NCBI GenBank assembly: GCA_009877105.1
Contig: WXFD01000027.1
Coordinates: 1 to 42,507 of the forward strand
Direction of reading: 5' to 3'
DNA length: 42,507 bases
Source: Bacteroidales bacterium
GTDB lineage: Bacteria > Bacteroidota > Bacteroidia > Bacteroidales > VadinHA17
In this document: one piece after another, positions 8,349 to 17,317 of the stretch
How positions within the stretch are numbered: the stretch's first letter is position 1
Layout of the letters: each line of letters starts with the position of its first letter
Notes under the pieces: generated by a model
The model's database searches: none
The model's input: the letters and a program-made list of their open reading frames with translations, nothing else
What the model was told of the DNA's origin: nothing
Program-made: the position numbers and the translations under genes

Positions 8349-10037
8349 TCACCAGCCGCCGCCACCGCCGCCACCGCCACCGCCGCCCGAACTCCCTCCG
8401 CCTCCGCTGCCCGAAGACGAACCCGGGGCCATGGAGGCTGAGGAAATGGCAGATGAAAAACTATGTCCTACACTTGAAGTGAAACCAAGCGGCGAAAATT
8501 TCGCGGCACTTGCCGGCCCCACATACCACGAAGGACTATAATCAGTGGCATCCTTCAACGACCGCTTCAATGCATTTTCAAACCTTTTTCCCCACGCATT
8601 CTCCACCCCGAGGGCAATGGCAAAGGGAAGGTACTTTTCAAACCGCCCCGGAGTCAGCTCCGGCTCATCTGCCAGGTTCAGACGATCCTTCTCGGCTACC
8701 GAAAGATACATCCGGAAGCCTTCGGCTTCATCCATCAATGCCCTGCCCCGAACTGTAGGAGCCTTTATCAGCCAGAAGAAAAGGAGCAACAGTGCCAGGA
8801 AAAGAACAATGAGAATAATCGGGACCAGCGGGGAGGGTGATATGATAAACGCCAGTATCGTCCAGATCACCGAAAAAATAAATCCGGATAACAGCAGCCG
8901 TGTATTGAATTTGAAATACTCAGGTGTCAGTTTCCCTTTCAGAACATCATTTACCTTGTTTCGTGCCTCTTCAAAAAGCTCGTGATTCTTATTGTCAAGC
9001 TCAATTTCCGGTTCACGTGAAAAAAGTACATCGGCCAGGGCTTTTTCCTCGGGATTAAGCTTGGTCGCTGCCTCCGGTACAAGGCTGATGCTGTATTTTT
9101 TTTTCGTATGGTAAATGGTGATATAGCCGTTTACAGCCATATTAACCAGCGCTGAGGTTATTACCCTTTCTTTCATTCCCATTCCTGCAAGATATCCCGT
9201 TGCCGCGGGACTGAAACCTTCAGGAGGGTCATAAAGAGGTATTATTGTTCCTTTAGCAGGATCCTTCCCGGCAATCCTCCACTTCCAGTAATACAGCAAT
9301 ATTGTAATGACAAGTCCGGCAAGGGCGAAAACAACGTGCCGGTTATCCTTCAGAAAAAACGTCATCTTTTGCATGACGGAAGGCGGGGTGACGAATCCTT
9401 TCGGCCAGGCCACTGCAAACGTGAGCTGTTCCCGGGGCTGCAGGGGGCGTGTGGTGGTAAGGGTCACCACATTGCCGTCAACGGTCATTTCACAATCGCA
9501 ACCCGTGGACCCGGCAAAGCCTGAATAGGCAGCCTTCTGAACAACATCAGCCCCTGCCGGAAGCTGAACCGTAACCGTGGCAGCCTCAATGGGGAACACC
9601 CAGTCGCCGCCGATGGCATTGTAATACAGCTCATCATAATTCCTGAAAAAGCCTATCTGCCTGGTCGTCCTGAATGACAGGGAATACTCATAAACCCCGG
9701 GAGTGAGTTCCACATCCCTGTCGCCTATATACACGACAATGCCATTGGATCTGTTTTCGGTAAACCAGGGCTCGGGAACGCCGTTCTTCAGCACTTCAGT
9801 AACCTCAAATCCCACCCGGAAACGGTTCCCCAGCCTGTCGGTATATTTTGTAGGAAAACTCCTGTAAATCCCCCTTTTAATCTCATTGCCTTCCGCCACG
9901 ACCTTTATCTGTTCCCGGACAAGCAGGGTGCCGTCCGTTTCAATGACGCAATAAATGTCATATGACAGGATCCTCTCCTGTGAAAATATTAACACTCCGG
10001 CGGAAATGAAAATGAAAAATATGAATACCCTTTTCAT
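8349..10037 (-). CDS. DUF2207 membrane protein
   Basis: The start at 10037 is chosen because it gives a clean signal peptide (MKRVFIFFIFISAGVLIFSQ) and lies 10 bp after the LemA stop; a longer in-frame extension has no such logic. The 562-residue protein has the DUF2207 extracytoplasmic beta-rich region (RGIYRSFPTKY, EYSLSFRTTRQIGFF), one membrane helix (about HVVFALAGLVITILLYYW), a cytoplasmic part with GMGMKERVITSALVNMAVNGYI, two further helices, and a C-terminal tail ending in long Gly/Ser runs and a final Trp. Such glycine-rich tails are common in this family. The molecular function is unknown. Coupling to LemA is a conserved arrangement. Confidence 0.85.
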   Translation of the reverse strand: MKRVFIFFIFISAGVLIFSQERILSYDIYCVIETDGTLLVREQIKVVAEGNEIKRGIYRSFPTKYTDRLGNRFRVGFEVTEVLKNGVPEPWFTENRSNGIVVYIGDRDVELTPGVYEYSLSFRTTRQIGFFRNYDELYYNAIGGDWVFPIEAATVTVQLPAGADVVQKAAYSGFAGSTGCDCEMTVDGNVVTLTTTRPLQPREQLTFAVAWPKGFVTPPSVMQKMTFFLKDNRHVVFALAGLVITILLYYWKWRIAGKDPAKGTIIPLYDPPEGFSPAATGYLAGMGMKERVITSALVNMAVNGYITIYHTKKKYSISLVPEAATKLNPEEKALADVLFSREPEIELDNKNHELFEEARNKVNDVLKGKLTPEYFKFNTRLLLSGFIFSVIWTILAFIISPSPLVPIILIVLFLALLLLFFWLIKAPTVRGRALMDEAEGFRMYLSVAEKDRLNLADEPELTPGRFEKYLPFAIALGVENAWGKRFENALKRSLKDATDYSPSWYVGPASAAKFSPLGFTSSVGHSFSSAISSASMAPGSSSGSGGGGSSGGGGGGGGGGGW

Positions 10038-10047
10038 GGTGAACAGA

Positions 10048-10617
10048 TTACAGATTAACCCCCGGAACGTTTCTTTCCGATTCATTCTGGATATCAAAAA
10101 AATCACGGCTTCTGCGCCCGGTTATTCTGGCAACAAGAGATGATGGAAATTGTTCAATGATTATATTATAATTCCTGACTGTCCCGTTGTAATAACGGCG
10201 GGCTTTCTGAAGATCATTCTCGATCCTGGAGATATCGCGCTGCAACTCCAGGAAATTCTGACTGGCTTTAAGCTCAGGGTAATTCTCGACCACGACGAAA
10301 AGTTTTCCCAGGGCTTTTGAAAGTTCAACCTCTGCCTTTTCCGACTCCCTGACACCGGTGGCTGACATACCGCGTGTACGGAGCGAGGTTATCGCATCAA
10401 AAAGCTGCCGCTCATGCCTGGCATAACCCTGAACCGTATTTACAAGAAGGGGTATAAGGTCGTGGCGTTTCCTGAGCTGCACATCTATGCCGCTCCATGC
10501 TTCCCTGGCAAGATTATCAAGCTTTACAAGCCTGTTGTAGAAATACAGGAATACTCCTCCGAATAACACTGCCAATGCCGTGATCAGTATAGTCATTGTG
10601 TTGTTTTTTAAGGTCAT
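10048..10617 (-). CDS. LemA family protein
   Basis: The 189-residue protein has a single N-terminal membrane helix (ITALAVLFGGVFLYFYNRLV) followed by the LemA helical domain: LDNLAREAWSGIDVQLRKRHDLIPLLVNTVQGYARHE, and later KASQNFLELQRDISRIENDLQKARRYYNGTVRNYNIII. These are diagnostic. A second ATG at 10596 (MTILIT) could also be the start. It is followed 10 bp later by the DUF2207 gene, so the two form an operon. LemA proteins are small membrane-anchored proteins of unclear function, often paired with DUF2207 or TPM-domain proteins. Confidence 0.93.
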   Translation of the reverse strand: MTLKNNTMTILITALAVLFGGVFLYFYNRLVKLDNLAREAWSGIDVQLRKRHDLIPLLVNTVQGYARHERQLFDAITSLRTRGMSATGVRESEKAEVELSKALGKLFVVVENYPELKASQNFLELQRDISRIENDLQKARRYYNGTVRNYNIIIEQFPSSLVARITGRRSRDFFDIQNESERNVPGVNL

Positions 10618-10667
10618 TACTCTGCCCTGTGTCTTAGCCGGATACAGCCGATCCGAAAGAACAGCAG

Positions 10668-13310
10668 CTATTTTATGTTCAGCCCGCTTACCTTCAGTTT
10701 CAGTTTCGTATCATTAAGATCATCCAGGTAACAATATCCCTTTATGACTCTTCTTTCTCCGGGCAACAGTGAGAAATAGTTGTCATCAAGATAAACCGGT
10801 GCAACAAAATGCCCCGTTCCGGCTTCAAGCAGCATTAGTTCAACCGAATGTGCGAGGTTACCTGAATGATTTTCAACTTCAATGATGATTTGCATTTTAT
10901 CATCTTCAGGTGTAAATATTAATTTTGATTCCAGTTTAACATCCGGCAAACCATTGATCTGGCGAAGGTTCTGATGCTTCCTTGTAGGGGTGTGCACAAA
11001 ATAGGTTCTTCCCCAGTCAAACTCATGTTTTGTCTGCGTGAGGAGATACTGGTTGATTGCCAGATTCTCCCCGTCAACGCCGACGATCCGAAGATCGAGG
11101 AAATATGTCGGATCCAGCCCCTTAATCTGATCAGGCAGCCGGAAAATGGCTTTTTTATCATCTCCTGCAAGCCCGAAGGATATCTCCCTGCTCAGCAGTT
11201 CCTTCATATTGAGGTTAAACACTTTAATGCGAAGCATCAGATTATCATGCCTGACCGGGGAGGAGTTCGTCACGACGATTTCGTTTTTCCCGTAATCATA
11301 TATCGCCTGCAGTGGCTGAAGGGCTTTCCTGGTTCCGTAGAAGGCACCGTTTGGAAGAAGATCGAAGCCATAGAGCTGCCAGATAAGCTTGGGCCATGAG
11401 GAATTGAGCATCCACTGGATGATACCCGTTGCATCATAACGGTTCACCTGGAAAGCTTCAAACATGGGTCTCACCGACTCATAATTCAGCATCTGGGCCT
11501 TGGTGCAATATTCCTCCAGTGAGGATGGTTTCCCGAAACGCTCGTTCATTGCCGTATTGTAACGGTCAAGCGTATTGAAGGCATGCCTTCCGCAATGATA
11601 TTCCCATGTATCGTTGATGGGCCAGAGCAATTCAGCCGGAATCATTTCACGCATCGATTCAACAGGCGGTACCTGTGCTCCCGGTCCGGTTTCGGTATTA
11701 AAGCCGTATGCGCCGCCGAAAATGGTGTCGATATACCAGTAAACCGGAGGCACATATTCATACGGGCCTTCCATCTTCATACCCGACCATCCGGAAATCG
11801 TGCTTTTCCTCATGGAAGCTGAGGTAACCATTGGCCGGGAAGGATCATCTTCAGCAAGTATGGCAATGTATTTCTTTTCAAGCTCAGGCAGGGGAAGCAT
11901 ATCGCTGCCCGTCATCCACATGAAAATACTGGGATGGTTGCGGAGCCACTTTATCATATCTCTCCACGACCTGGAAATCAGTTCTATTTCCTCCGGTGTC
12001 TGGATACATCCGTATAACTCATCGCATTCTTCCTTGCCGCAATATTCCGGCCATTCCCACTGACAGCTCCATCCGGTCATAATAAGGATCCCTTCCCTGT
12101 CGCAGATGTCATACATATCATGGTTATTGCCCCAGAAACCTTCCGGTCTGATGGCATTCATGTTCATGTGTTTGACATATGCAATCTGGCGCTCAAGCTT
12201 CAGCGAGTCCGGCATGAGGAAAAGCTGATCGACCCAGCCACCCCCTTTTACCAGTATTTTTCTGCCGTTAAGACGGTATCCCTTATGTTCCCTTCCATAC
12301 TTCGGATATGTGTACCATGAAATATCACGTATCCCGAAATGTGTTGCCGCCTTGTCGCTGATCGCGCCGGAGTTGGTGAACCTGACCTCCAGGTCATACA
12401 GTTCAGGGCTGCCAAGGTCGTGGGTCCACCACACCCTCGGGTTTTCAAGCTTCAGCGCAGGATAATCATCAGGTTTGAAGGTGACCAGTTTCTTTTCACC
12501 CGGCTCAAGTTTAACCTTTTGCTTCAGACGGATCCCGTCACCTATGGAAACTTCAGCATAACCCGTGGTTTTTCTGCTTCCGTTGTTAGTTGCTTCGCAG
12601 GTAACGGTAAGTTCGGCATGTTTCAGGGTGGCTGTATCGAGCCTTGTGAGGACGAAAGGATATTTCAGTGAGACCACGCCTGTTGACCGCAGCCTCACTT
12701 CCCGCCATAACCCCATTCCCCGGTCGGGAGCCTCGGGATTCCAGTCAACGAATCCCACCGTCAGATCACCTGCTGCCGGAGGAAAAACCTCAACTGCCAG
12801 ATAATTCTCCCCGTCCTTTCTTATCAGGCCGGTTACATTGAACGAAAACTGCCGGAAAGGCCCTGCCAGTGTATCGGACGATGCTATCCGGCTGCCATTG
12901 AGCCAGATATTGGCCCTGTAGATTATTCCGTCAAACTCAAGCAGCCAGTTTGAGGCTCCGTCATTGTTTATCCTGAAGCTTTTCCGGTACCACCATGAAC
13001 TTTTAAAGTCATTGGGATCGGCTTTTTCAAGATTTTTCCCGAAAAAAACATCCCCATAAATCCCGTTTTTGACCAGGCTTCCGAATACTGTGGACGGCAC
13101 TTCGGCCCTGTACCAGCCGGGTTCTTCAACTCCGGCCGCGGAGAGTTCCTCCCCGCCCTTTTCTGTCTTCAGTGATGACTTGATCTGCCATTCCTTGCCA
13201 AGTAAAATTACAGAGGCCGTTTCTTTTTTCCCGGAACACGAAAGCAGCACTGAGGCAAGGAGAATCAGCAATGCAAACCGGCAAACCGGATAATGGAGAT
13301 TAGGTTTCAT
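10668..13310 (-). CDS. GH2 lipoprotein, exo-beta-D-glucosaminidase (CsxA)-like
   Basis: The 880-residue product has a type II signal (LLASVLLSC), a jelly-roll N-terminal domain (WYRAEVPSTVFG, NLEKADPNDFKSSWWYRKSF), an immunoglobulin-like middle domain, a TIM barrel and C-terminal beta domains. The barrel has NHPSIFMWMTGSDMLP in place of the usual GNE, with Asp470 where the GH2 acid/base Glu would sit, and FNTETGPG with Glu540 as nucleophile. This Asp/Glu pair is the signature of the exo-beta-glucosaminidase branch (chitosan-oligomer hydrolases), so release of glucosamine from non-reducing ends is the best guess; a mannosidase-like activity is possible. It is a lone gene without SusC/SusD partners. 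Confidence 0.85.
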   Translation of the reverse strand: MKPNLHYPVCRFALLILLASVLLSCSGKKETASVILLGKEWQIKSSLKTEKGGEELSAAGVEEPGWYRAEVPSTVFGSLVKNGIYGDVFFGKNLEKADPNDFKSSWWYRKSFRINNDGASNWLLEFDGIIYRANIWLNGSRIASSDTLAGPFRQFSFNVTGLIRKDGENYLAVEVFPPAAGDLTVGFVDWNPEAPDRGMGLWREVRLRSTGVVSLKYPFVLTRLDTATLKHAELTVTCEATNNGSRKTTGYAEVSIGDGIRLKQKVKLEPGEKKLVTFKPDDYPALKLENPRVWWTHDLGSPELYDLEVRFTNSGAISDKAATHFGIRDISWYTYPKYGREHKGYRLNGRKILVKGGGWVDQLFLMPDSLKLERQIAYVKHMNMNAIRPEGFWGNNHDMYDICDREGILIMTGWSCQWEWPEYCGKEECDELYGCIQTPEEIELISRSWRDMIKWLRNHPSIFMWMTGSDMLPLPELEKKYIAILAEDDPSRPMVTSASMRKSTISGWSGMKMEGPYEYVPPVYWYIDTIFGGAYGFNTETGPGAQVPPVESMREMIPAELLWPINDTWEYHCGRHAFNTLDRYNTAMNERFGKPSSLEEYCTKAQMLNYESVRPMFEAFQVNRYDATGIIQWMLNSSWPKLIWQLYGFDLLPNGAFYGTRKALQPLQAIYDYGKNEIVVTNSSPVRHDNLMLRIKVFNLNMKELLSREISFGLAGDDKKAIFRLPDQIKGLDPTYFLDLRIVGVDGENLAINQYLLTQTKHEFDWGRTYFVHTPTRKHQNLRQINGLPDVKLESKLIFTPEDDKMQIIIEVENHSGNLAHSVELMLLEAGTGHFVAPVYLDDNYFSLLPGERRVIKGYCYLDDLNDTKLKLKVSGLNIK

Positions 13311-13527
13311 CGGATCATTATTGTTTTTTATGTTACAGTAATCCTATAAATTTATTAAAAAATGGGGTGCTCTGGTCAATTTCCCCGAATTCTTTTGTGC
13401 CAGGACATGTAAAAGGACAGGAATCATCAGGACCATATACCCTGATATGGGAAAATGTCATATTACCTTTCACGGCCGGTTGTTTCCGTTGACATAAAAA
13501 GAAGTGTGTAAAAATCCGCGGTATTTT

Positions 13528-14811
13528 TCAATGACCGCTTCCAGGTTTTTTCCTGTTTCTTATCAGGACAAGGATTATCAGCAGATTGATCAGGGAAAGG
13601 GCAACAAAAACCAGGAAGCCTCTTGCGTATCCTTCTGTACCGTATTTCCCGGCTATTTCTCCCATCAGGGGAGGCAGGACAAATCCGCCGAATGCTCCCA
13701 GCCCTCCAATCCAGCCGGAAGCTCCGCCAACAGCCTTCGGCACATAAGTCGGAACCAGCTTGAAGATGGCGCCGTTTGAAATACCCATCCCGAGAGCCAG
13801 CAGGATCACAATCAGGATACTGAACACAATCCCTGAGGAGAATGACAAAAGGGCAGCCGAGACCAGGATCATGGTCATTGAGATTAATATGGTCCTTTCC
13901 CCGCCGAATCTGTCGGCAGCCTTACCTCCATTGACACGGATAAGGGATGCAAGAAGGGAGAAGGTAGCCGTTAAAAGGCCTGCCTTTACGGGTTCAAAAC
14001 CCTGGAATTCGTTCCAGTATGTGGGAAACCACGCAGTCAGTGCAATAAAGCCTCCGAAGGTTGTAAAATAAAGTATCACCAGGGCCCAGGTTCCCGGTAT
14101 CGCGGCAGAAGTAAGGAGGCTCTCCTTCACGCCGCCCGAAGGGAAGATCTCCTGGCCGTGTTCATGGGCCTTCGCCCGGGCTTCATCATCTGACAGACCG
14201 GCCCTCCTGTACTGGAAATAATATGAATTCTGACCTATGAGCCCGTAAAGTACCGTTCCAAGGAGAAGGAAAAGGAACCATGCAAAATAGGCTGATATAA
14301 AGCCGAAACGTGTAAGGAACAACGGCAGGATTATCGAAAAAATTCCCGGAGCCAGGTTCCCCAACCCGGCGTAGATTCCCAGGGCACTTCCCTGTCTGTT
14401 CCGAGGGAACCAGTATGAGGTCTGGGCAATGCCCACCGAAAAGGTGGCAATACCGCAGCCGCTCAGAAAACCGAAAAACAGCACCAGCCAGTACATCCCC
14501 TGCATATCCCCGGGATATGATGTATGCAAAAGCAGGGTGACCCCCCCGAGACCGACGAGGCTCAATATCATCAGTACCATAAAGGGTATCTTGCCCCCGG
14601 TGATATCTACCCAGGCTCCGAAGGGTATCCGGAGCAATGACCCTGACAACGACGGGATGGCAATCAGCAAGCCTACCATGGCCGGAGTCAGATCCATGGC
14701 TTCCCTGAATTTCACGGCCGTTGGCCCGTAAAGGGCCACCGCTGCAAATCCGAAAAAAAATCCGATGGTGGTACCCAGTAATCCCTTTGAAGGGTTCCCT
14801 TTGAGATGCAT
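13528..14811 (-). CDS. NarK/NasA-type nitrate/nitrite transporter (MFS)
   Basis: The 427-residue MFS protein has about 12 hydrophobic segments, with FREAMDLTPAMVGLLIAIPSLSGSLLRIPFG, GGGIATFSVGIAQ-like helix 4 (GCGIATFSVGIAQTSYWFP), GIYAGLGNLAPG and GKAADRFGG. The conserved Arg in the SLLRIPFG segment and the glycine-rich nitrate-signature-like helix point to the nitrate/nitrite porter family. It probably moves nitrate in or nitrite out across the inner membrane. No nitrate or nitrite reductase lies in this window, so the partner enzyme must be elsewhere; transport of another anion cannot be excluded. Confidence 0.82.
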   Translation of the reverse strand: MHLKGNPSKGLLGTTIGFFFGFAAVALYGPTAVKFREAMDLTPAMVGLLIAIPSLSGSLLRIPFGAWVDITGGKIPFMVLMILSLVGLGGVTLLLHTSYPGDMQGMYWLVLFFGFLSGCGIATFSVGIAQTSYWFPRNRQGSALGIYAGLGNLAPGIFSIILPLFLTRFGFISAYFAWFLFLLLGTVLYGLIGQNSYYFQYRRAGLSDDEARAKAHEHGQEIFPSGGVKESLLTSAAIPGTWALVILYFTTFGGFIALTAWFPTYWNEFQGFEPVKAGLLTATFSLLASLIRVNGGKAADRFGGERTILISMTMILVSAALLSFSSGIVFSILIVILLALGMGISNGAIFKLVPTYVPKAVGGASGWIGGLGAFGGFVLPPLMGEIAGKYGTEGYARGFLVFVALSLINLLIILVLIRNRKKPGSGH

Positions 14812-15110
14812 AATGTCAGATTGAAATTTTAATATTGCAATTTATCCAAAACATGAAAAAGGAATAAGAAAAAATGAAAATTATCATTCTGAGATTTGCT
14901 TCAGTGAAAAGATAATCCGCTGCAAATGCTTCAAATGCTTTTCAGGCCGGAGATATTTATCATACAATAATGACTATTTTTACAAAATCCCAATAAAAAT
15001 CCGATTATGAAACCCACATGATATAAAATCACAAACAAGCATGAAAATAAAATTCATGCAGGTTCCATGTGAACCACTTAATCTTCAGTAGTATATAAAA
15101 TTATTTTCAC
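14812..15110. other. Intergenic region between divergent transporter and xth genes
   Basis: About 300 AT-rich bases between two divergently transcribed genes. They must contain both promoters. Only weak -7-like sequences can be seen, and a small CATGAA/TTCATG inverted repeat near 15039-15057. No gene is seen. Confidence 0.4.
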
Positions 15111-15878
15111 ATGAAAATTATATCATGGAATGTGAATGGCATCCGGGCCGCGGCAAAGAAATCGTTTTTTAAAGATCTTGAAATGATGGATCCCGACATA
15201 ATCTGTCTCCAGGAAACCAAGGCACAGGATCACCAGGTTGCCGAGACACTTGAATCTGTCGGTCATTTTCATATCTTTTCGAACTCCGCCCAAAGGCCGG
15301 GATATTCAGGGACCGCCGTCATCTCGAAAATCAAGCCCCTTGGTATTTCAAAAGATATCGATGTCAGCGAACATGATACTGAAGGCCGTGTTATTTGCCT
15401 TGAATTTGAACAGTTCTTCCTCGTGAATGTGTATGTTCCCAATTCGGGTGCCGAACTTGCAAGACTGACCTACAGACAGGAATGGGATAAGGCTTTTTTC
15501 AGCTATCTGAAGAATCTTGAAAAGGTCAAACCGCTGGTAATCTGCGGCGACCTCAACGTTGCCCACAGGGAAATAGACCTGGCGCGCCCAAGGGAAAACT
15601 ACAACAAGACTGCCGGCTACATGCAGGAAGAAATTGACGGAATGGACAGGCTGATAGAAGGCGGATTTGCCGATACCTTCCGCCATTTCTATCCCGATCA
15701 GGCGGAAAGATACTCATGGTGGAGCTTCAGGGCCGGGGCAAGACGAAAGAATATCGGATGGAGAATCGATTATTTCCTTGTCAGCAGGGCATTCCTTCCA
15801 AAGGTGAAGGATGCATTTATCCTAGAGGAAATCGGCGGATCAGATCATTGTCCCGTTGGAGTGATACTCGATATTTAA
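15111..15878 (+). CDS. xth: Exodeoxyribonuclease III (AP endonuclease)
   Basis: The 255-residue protein is a full-length EEP-family enzyme: MKIISWNVNGIRAAAKK (Asn7), DIICLQETKAQ (Glu35), GDLNVAH, WWSFRAGARRKNIGWRIDYF and the terminal GSDHCPVGV. All catalytic motifs for metal-dependent phosphodiester cleavage are present. It acts in base-excision repair as an AP endonuclease and 3' exonuclease. It is a single gene, convergent with the oxidoreductase gene 33 bp downstream. Confidence 0.96.
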   Translation: MKIISWNVNGIRAAAKKSFFKDLEMMDPDIICLQETKAQDHQVAETLESVGHFHIFSNSAQRPGYSGTAVISKIKPLGISKDIDVSEHDTEGRVICLEFEQFFLVNVYVPNSGAELARLTYRQEWDKAFFSYLKNLEKVKPLVICGDLNVAHREIDLARPRENYNKTAGYMQEEIDGMDRLIEGGFADTFRHFYPDQAERYSWWSFRAGARRKNIGWRIDYFLVSRAFLPKVKDAFILEEIGGSDHCPVGVILDI

Positions 15879-15911
15879 TATATTATAATAAGGTATCCCC
15901 GTAAATCAGAA

Positions 15912-17081
15912 TCATCCCCCTATCTCCCTTGCCTTTTCCTGGGCACTCAGGGCCAGCCAGGCGGCAAGGAAGCAATGTTCCTGCGACATTGACGTTTCAG
16001 TACGGTTGATAACATCATTCACCAGTTGTTCCCCGTATGGTGTTCGGACTTCTGAACAGTCATAATAAACTGTCTCTTTCCGGTTCACCAGGAAAAGATG
16101 GTTGCCTCCTTTCCTGCCTGCGATATCAATATATTTCCGCAATTCTATATAACCTTCGGTACCCAGTATGAATGTCCTTCCATCACCCCATGTTGCGAGT
16201 CCGTCGGGGGTGAACCAGTCAATGCGGATATAACCCGTTGCATGCGGGCTTCTTACTATCATATCGCCAAAATCCCGGTAAGCCGGATAGCCGGCAGTAT
16301 TGAAATTGCCCACCTGGGAAACGACTACCTCAGCTTCCGGGGAACCTGTATAAAAGAGAAACTGATCGCACTGGTGCGATCCAATGTCACATAATATTCC
16401 CCCGGCCCTGGATGGATCAAAGAACCAGGCAGGGCGCGAAGCGGGATTCATCCGGTGCGGTCCCAGCCCGATGGTCTGGACTACTTTTCCAATGGCCCCT
16501 GCCATGACCAGCTCCCCTGCCTTGACCGCGGCGGGGCTTCCCAGCCGCTCACCGTACATTATGGAGTAAATTCGGTTTTCTGCCTTCTGAACTTTCCTTA
16601 CCTCGTCATATTGACTCATTGTGATAATTCCGGGTTTGTCAACCATGAAATCCTTTCCTGCCTTCATAACCCTTATTCCCAGGGGTGCCCTTTCGACCGG
16701 GATGGAAGCACTGACCACCATCTGAATCGTTTTATCCCCCAGGATCTCTTCCTCGCTCCTGGCAATTCTCACACCGGGATATCGCTTTTTGAAACCGGAA
16801 AGCAATTCCGGTTCCAGCGCATAAACAGATACCAGTTTCCCACCGCCGCCAATTACTGCATCCGTCATTTCATAAATATGGCCGTGATTGAGCCCTATTA
16901 CCGAAAACCTTATTGATCCTGACGGTACAGTCCGTTTAACAGGTTTAACCTTTATCTCAGCCGGACTGGAAGCATGATTTATTCCCTGACCAATAATTCC
17001 TTGCGGGAACATTGACAAAGCTGCCAGCCCTGTTGCCGGACCAATGGAGTTCTTCAGGAATCTGCGTCGGTTGGTTTGCAT
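15912..17081 (-). CDS. Tat-exported Gfo/Idh/MocA family oxidoreductase
   Basis: The 389-residue protein starts with a twin-arginine signal (NRRRFLKNSIGPATGLAALSMF), so it is likely folded with its cofactor and exported. A Rossmann-like N-terminal domain follows (RFSVIGLNHGHIYEMTDAVIGGGGKLVSVYA), then VDKPGIITMSQYDEV with the conserved Lys-Pro pair and the C-terminal GFO/IDH/MocA domain (GGILCDIGSHQCDQFLFYTG). Members use NAD(P) on sugars or cyclitols; the substrate here cannot be told. A TAnnTTTG -7 box lies about 35 bp upstream. It does not appear to be in an operon. Confidence 0.9.
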   Translation of the reverse strand: MQTNRRRFLKNSIGPATGLAALSMFPQGIIGQGINHASSPAEIKVKPVKRTVPSGSIRFSVIGLNHGHIYEMTDAVIGGGGKLVSVYALEPELLSGFKKRYPGVRIARSEEEILGDKTIQMVVSASIPVERAPLGIRVMKAGKDFMVDKPGIITMSQYDEVRKVQKAENRIYSIMYGERLGSPAAVKAGELVMAGAIGKVVQTIGLGPHRMNPASRPAWFFDPSRAGGILCDIGSHQCDQFLFYTGSPEAEVVVSQVGNFNTAGYPAYRDFGDMIVRSPHATGYIRIDWFTPDGLATWGDGRTFILGTEGYIELRKYIDIAGRKGGNHLFLVNRKETVYYDCSEVRTPYGEQLVNDVINRTETSMSQEHCFLAAWLALSAQEKAREIGG

Positions 17082-17114
17082 GATTGCAAGTGTTTAATCA
17101 GTAGATGAAAATAT

Positions 17115-17122
17115 CAAACTTA
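17115..17122 (-). promoter_or_regulatory. -7 box (TAAGTTTG) of the Gfo/Idh/MocA gene
   Basis: On the minus strand TAAGTTTG matches the Bacteroidota -7 consensus TAnnTTTG and is followed by the start codon 34 bp later. No good -33 TTTG is seen at the expected distance; the area there is T-rich. Confidence 0.45.
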
Positions 17123-17317
17123 AGAAAAATGATTAAAAATGATCTCCGGAAAAATCATACAATGCTTCAAACCATTAATATCTTCCAGTCCGATCATCAG
17201 TATACCAACAGGGGAAAATGACTTCCGGAAACGGTATCCATCCTTGCTGCAGCACTTCCGTCAGGCAGGAAAACGGCCTCGTAAAATCAGCCGGAACGGG
17301 ATCAGCTTCCAGGCTGG

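Noticed and set aside
8349..8410. GCC/GGC-rich run resembling a microsatellite
   Set aside because: It is the glycine-rich C-terminal tail of the DUF2207 protein, a common family feature.
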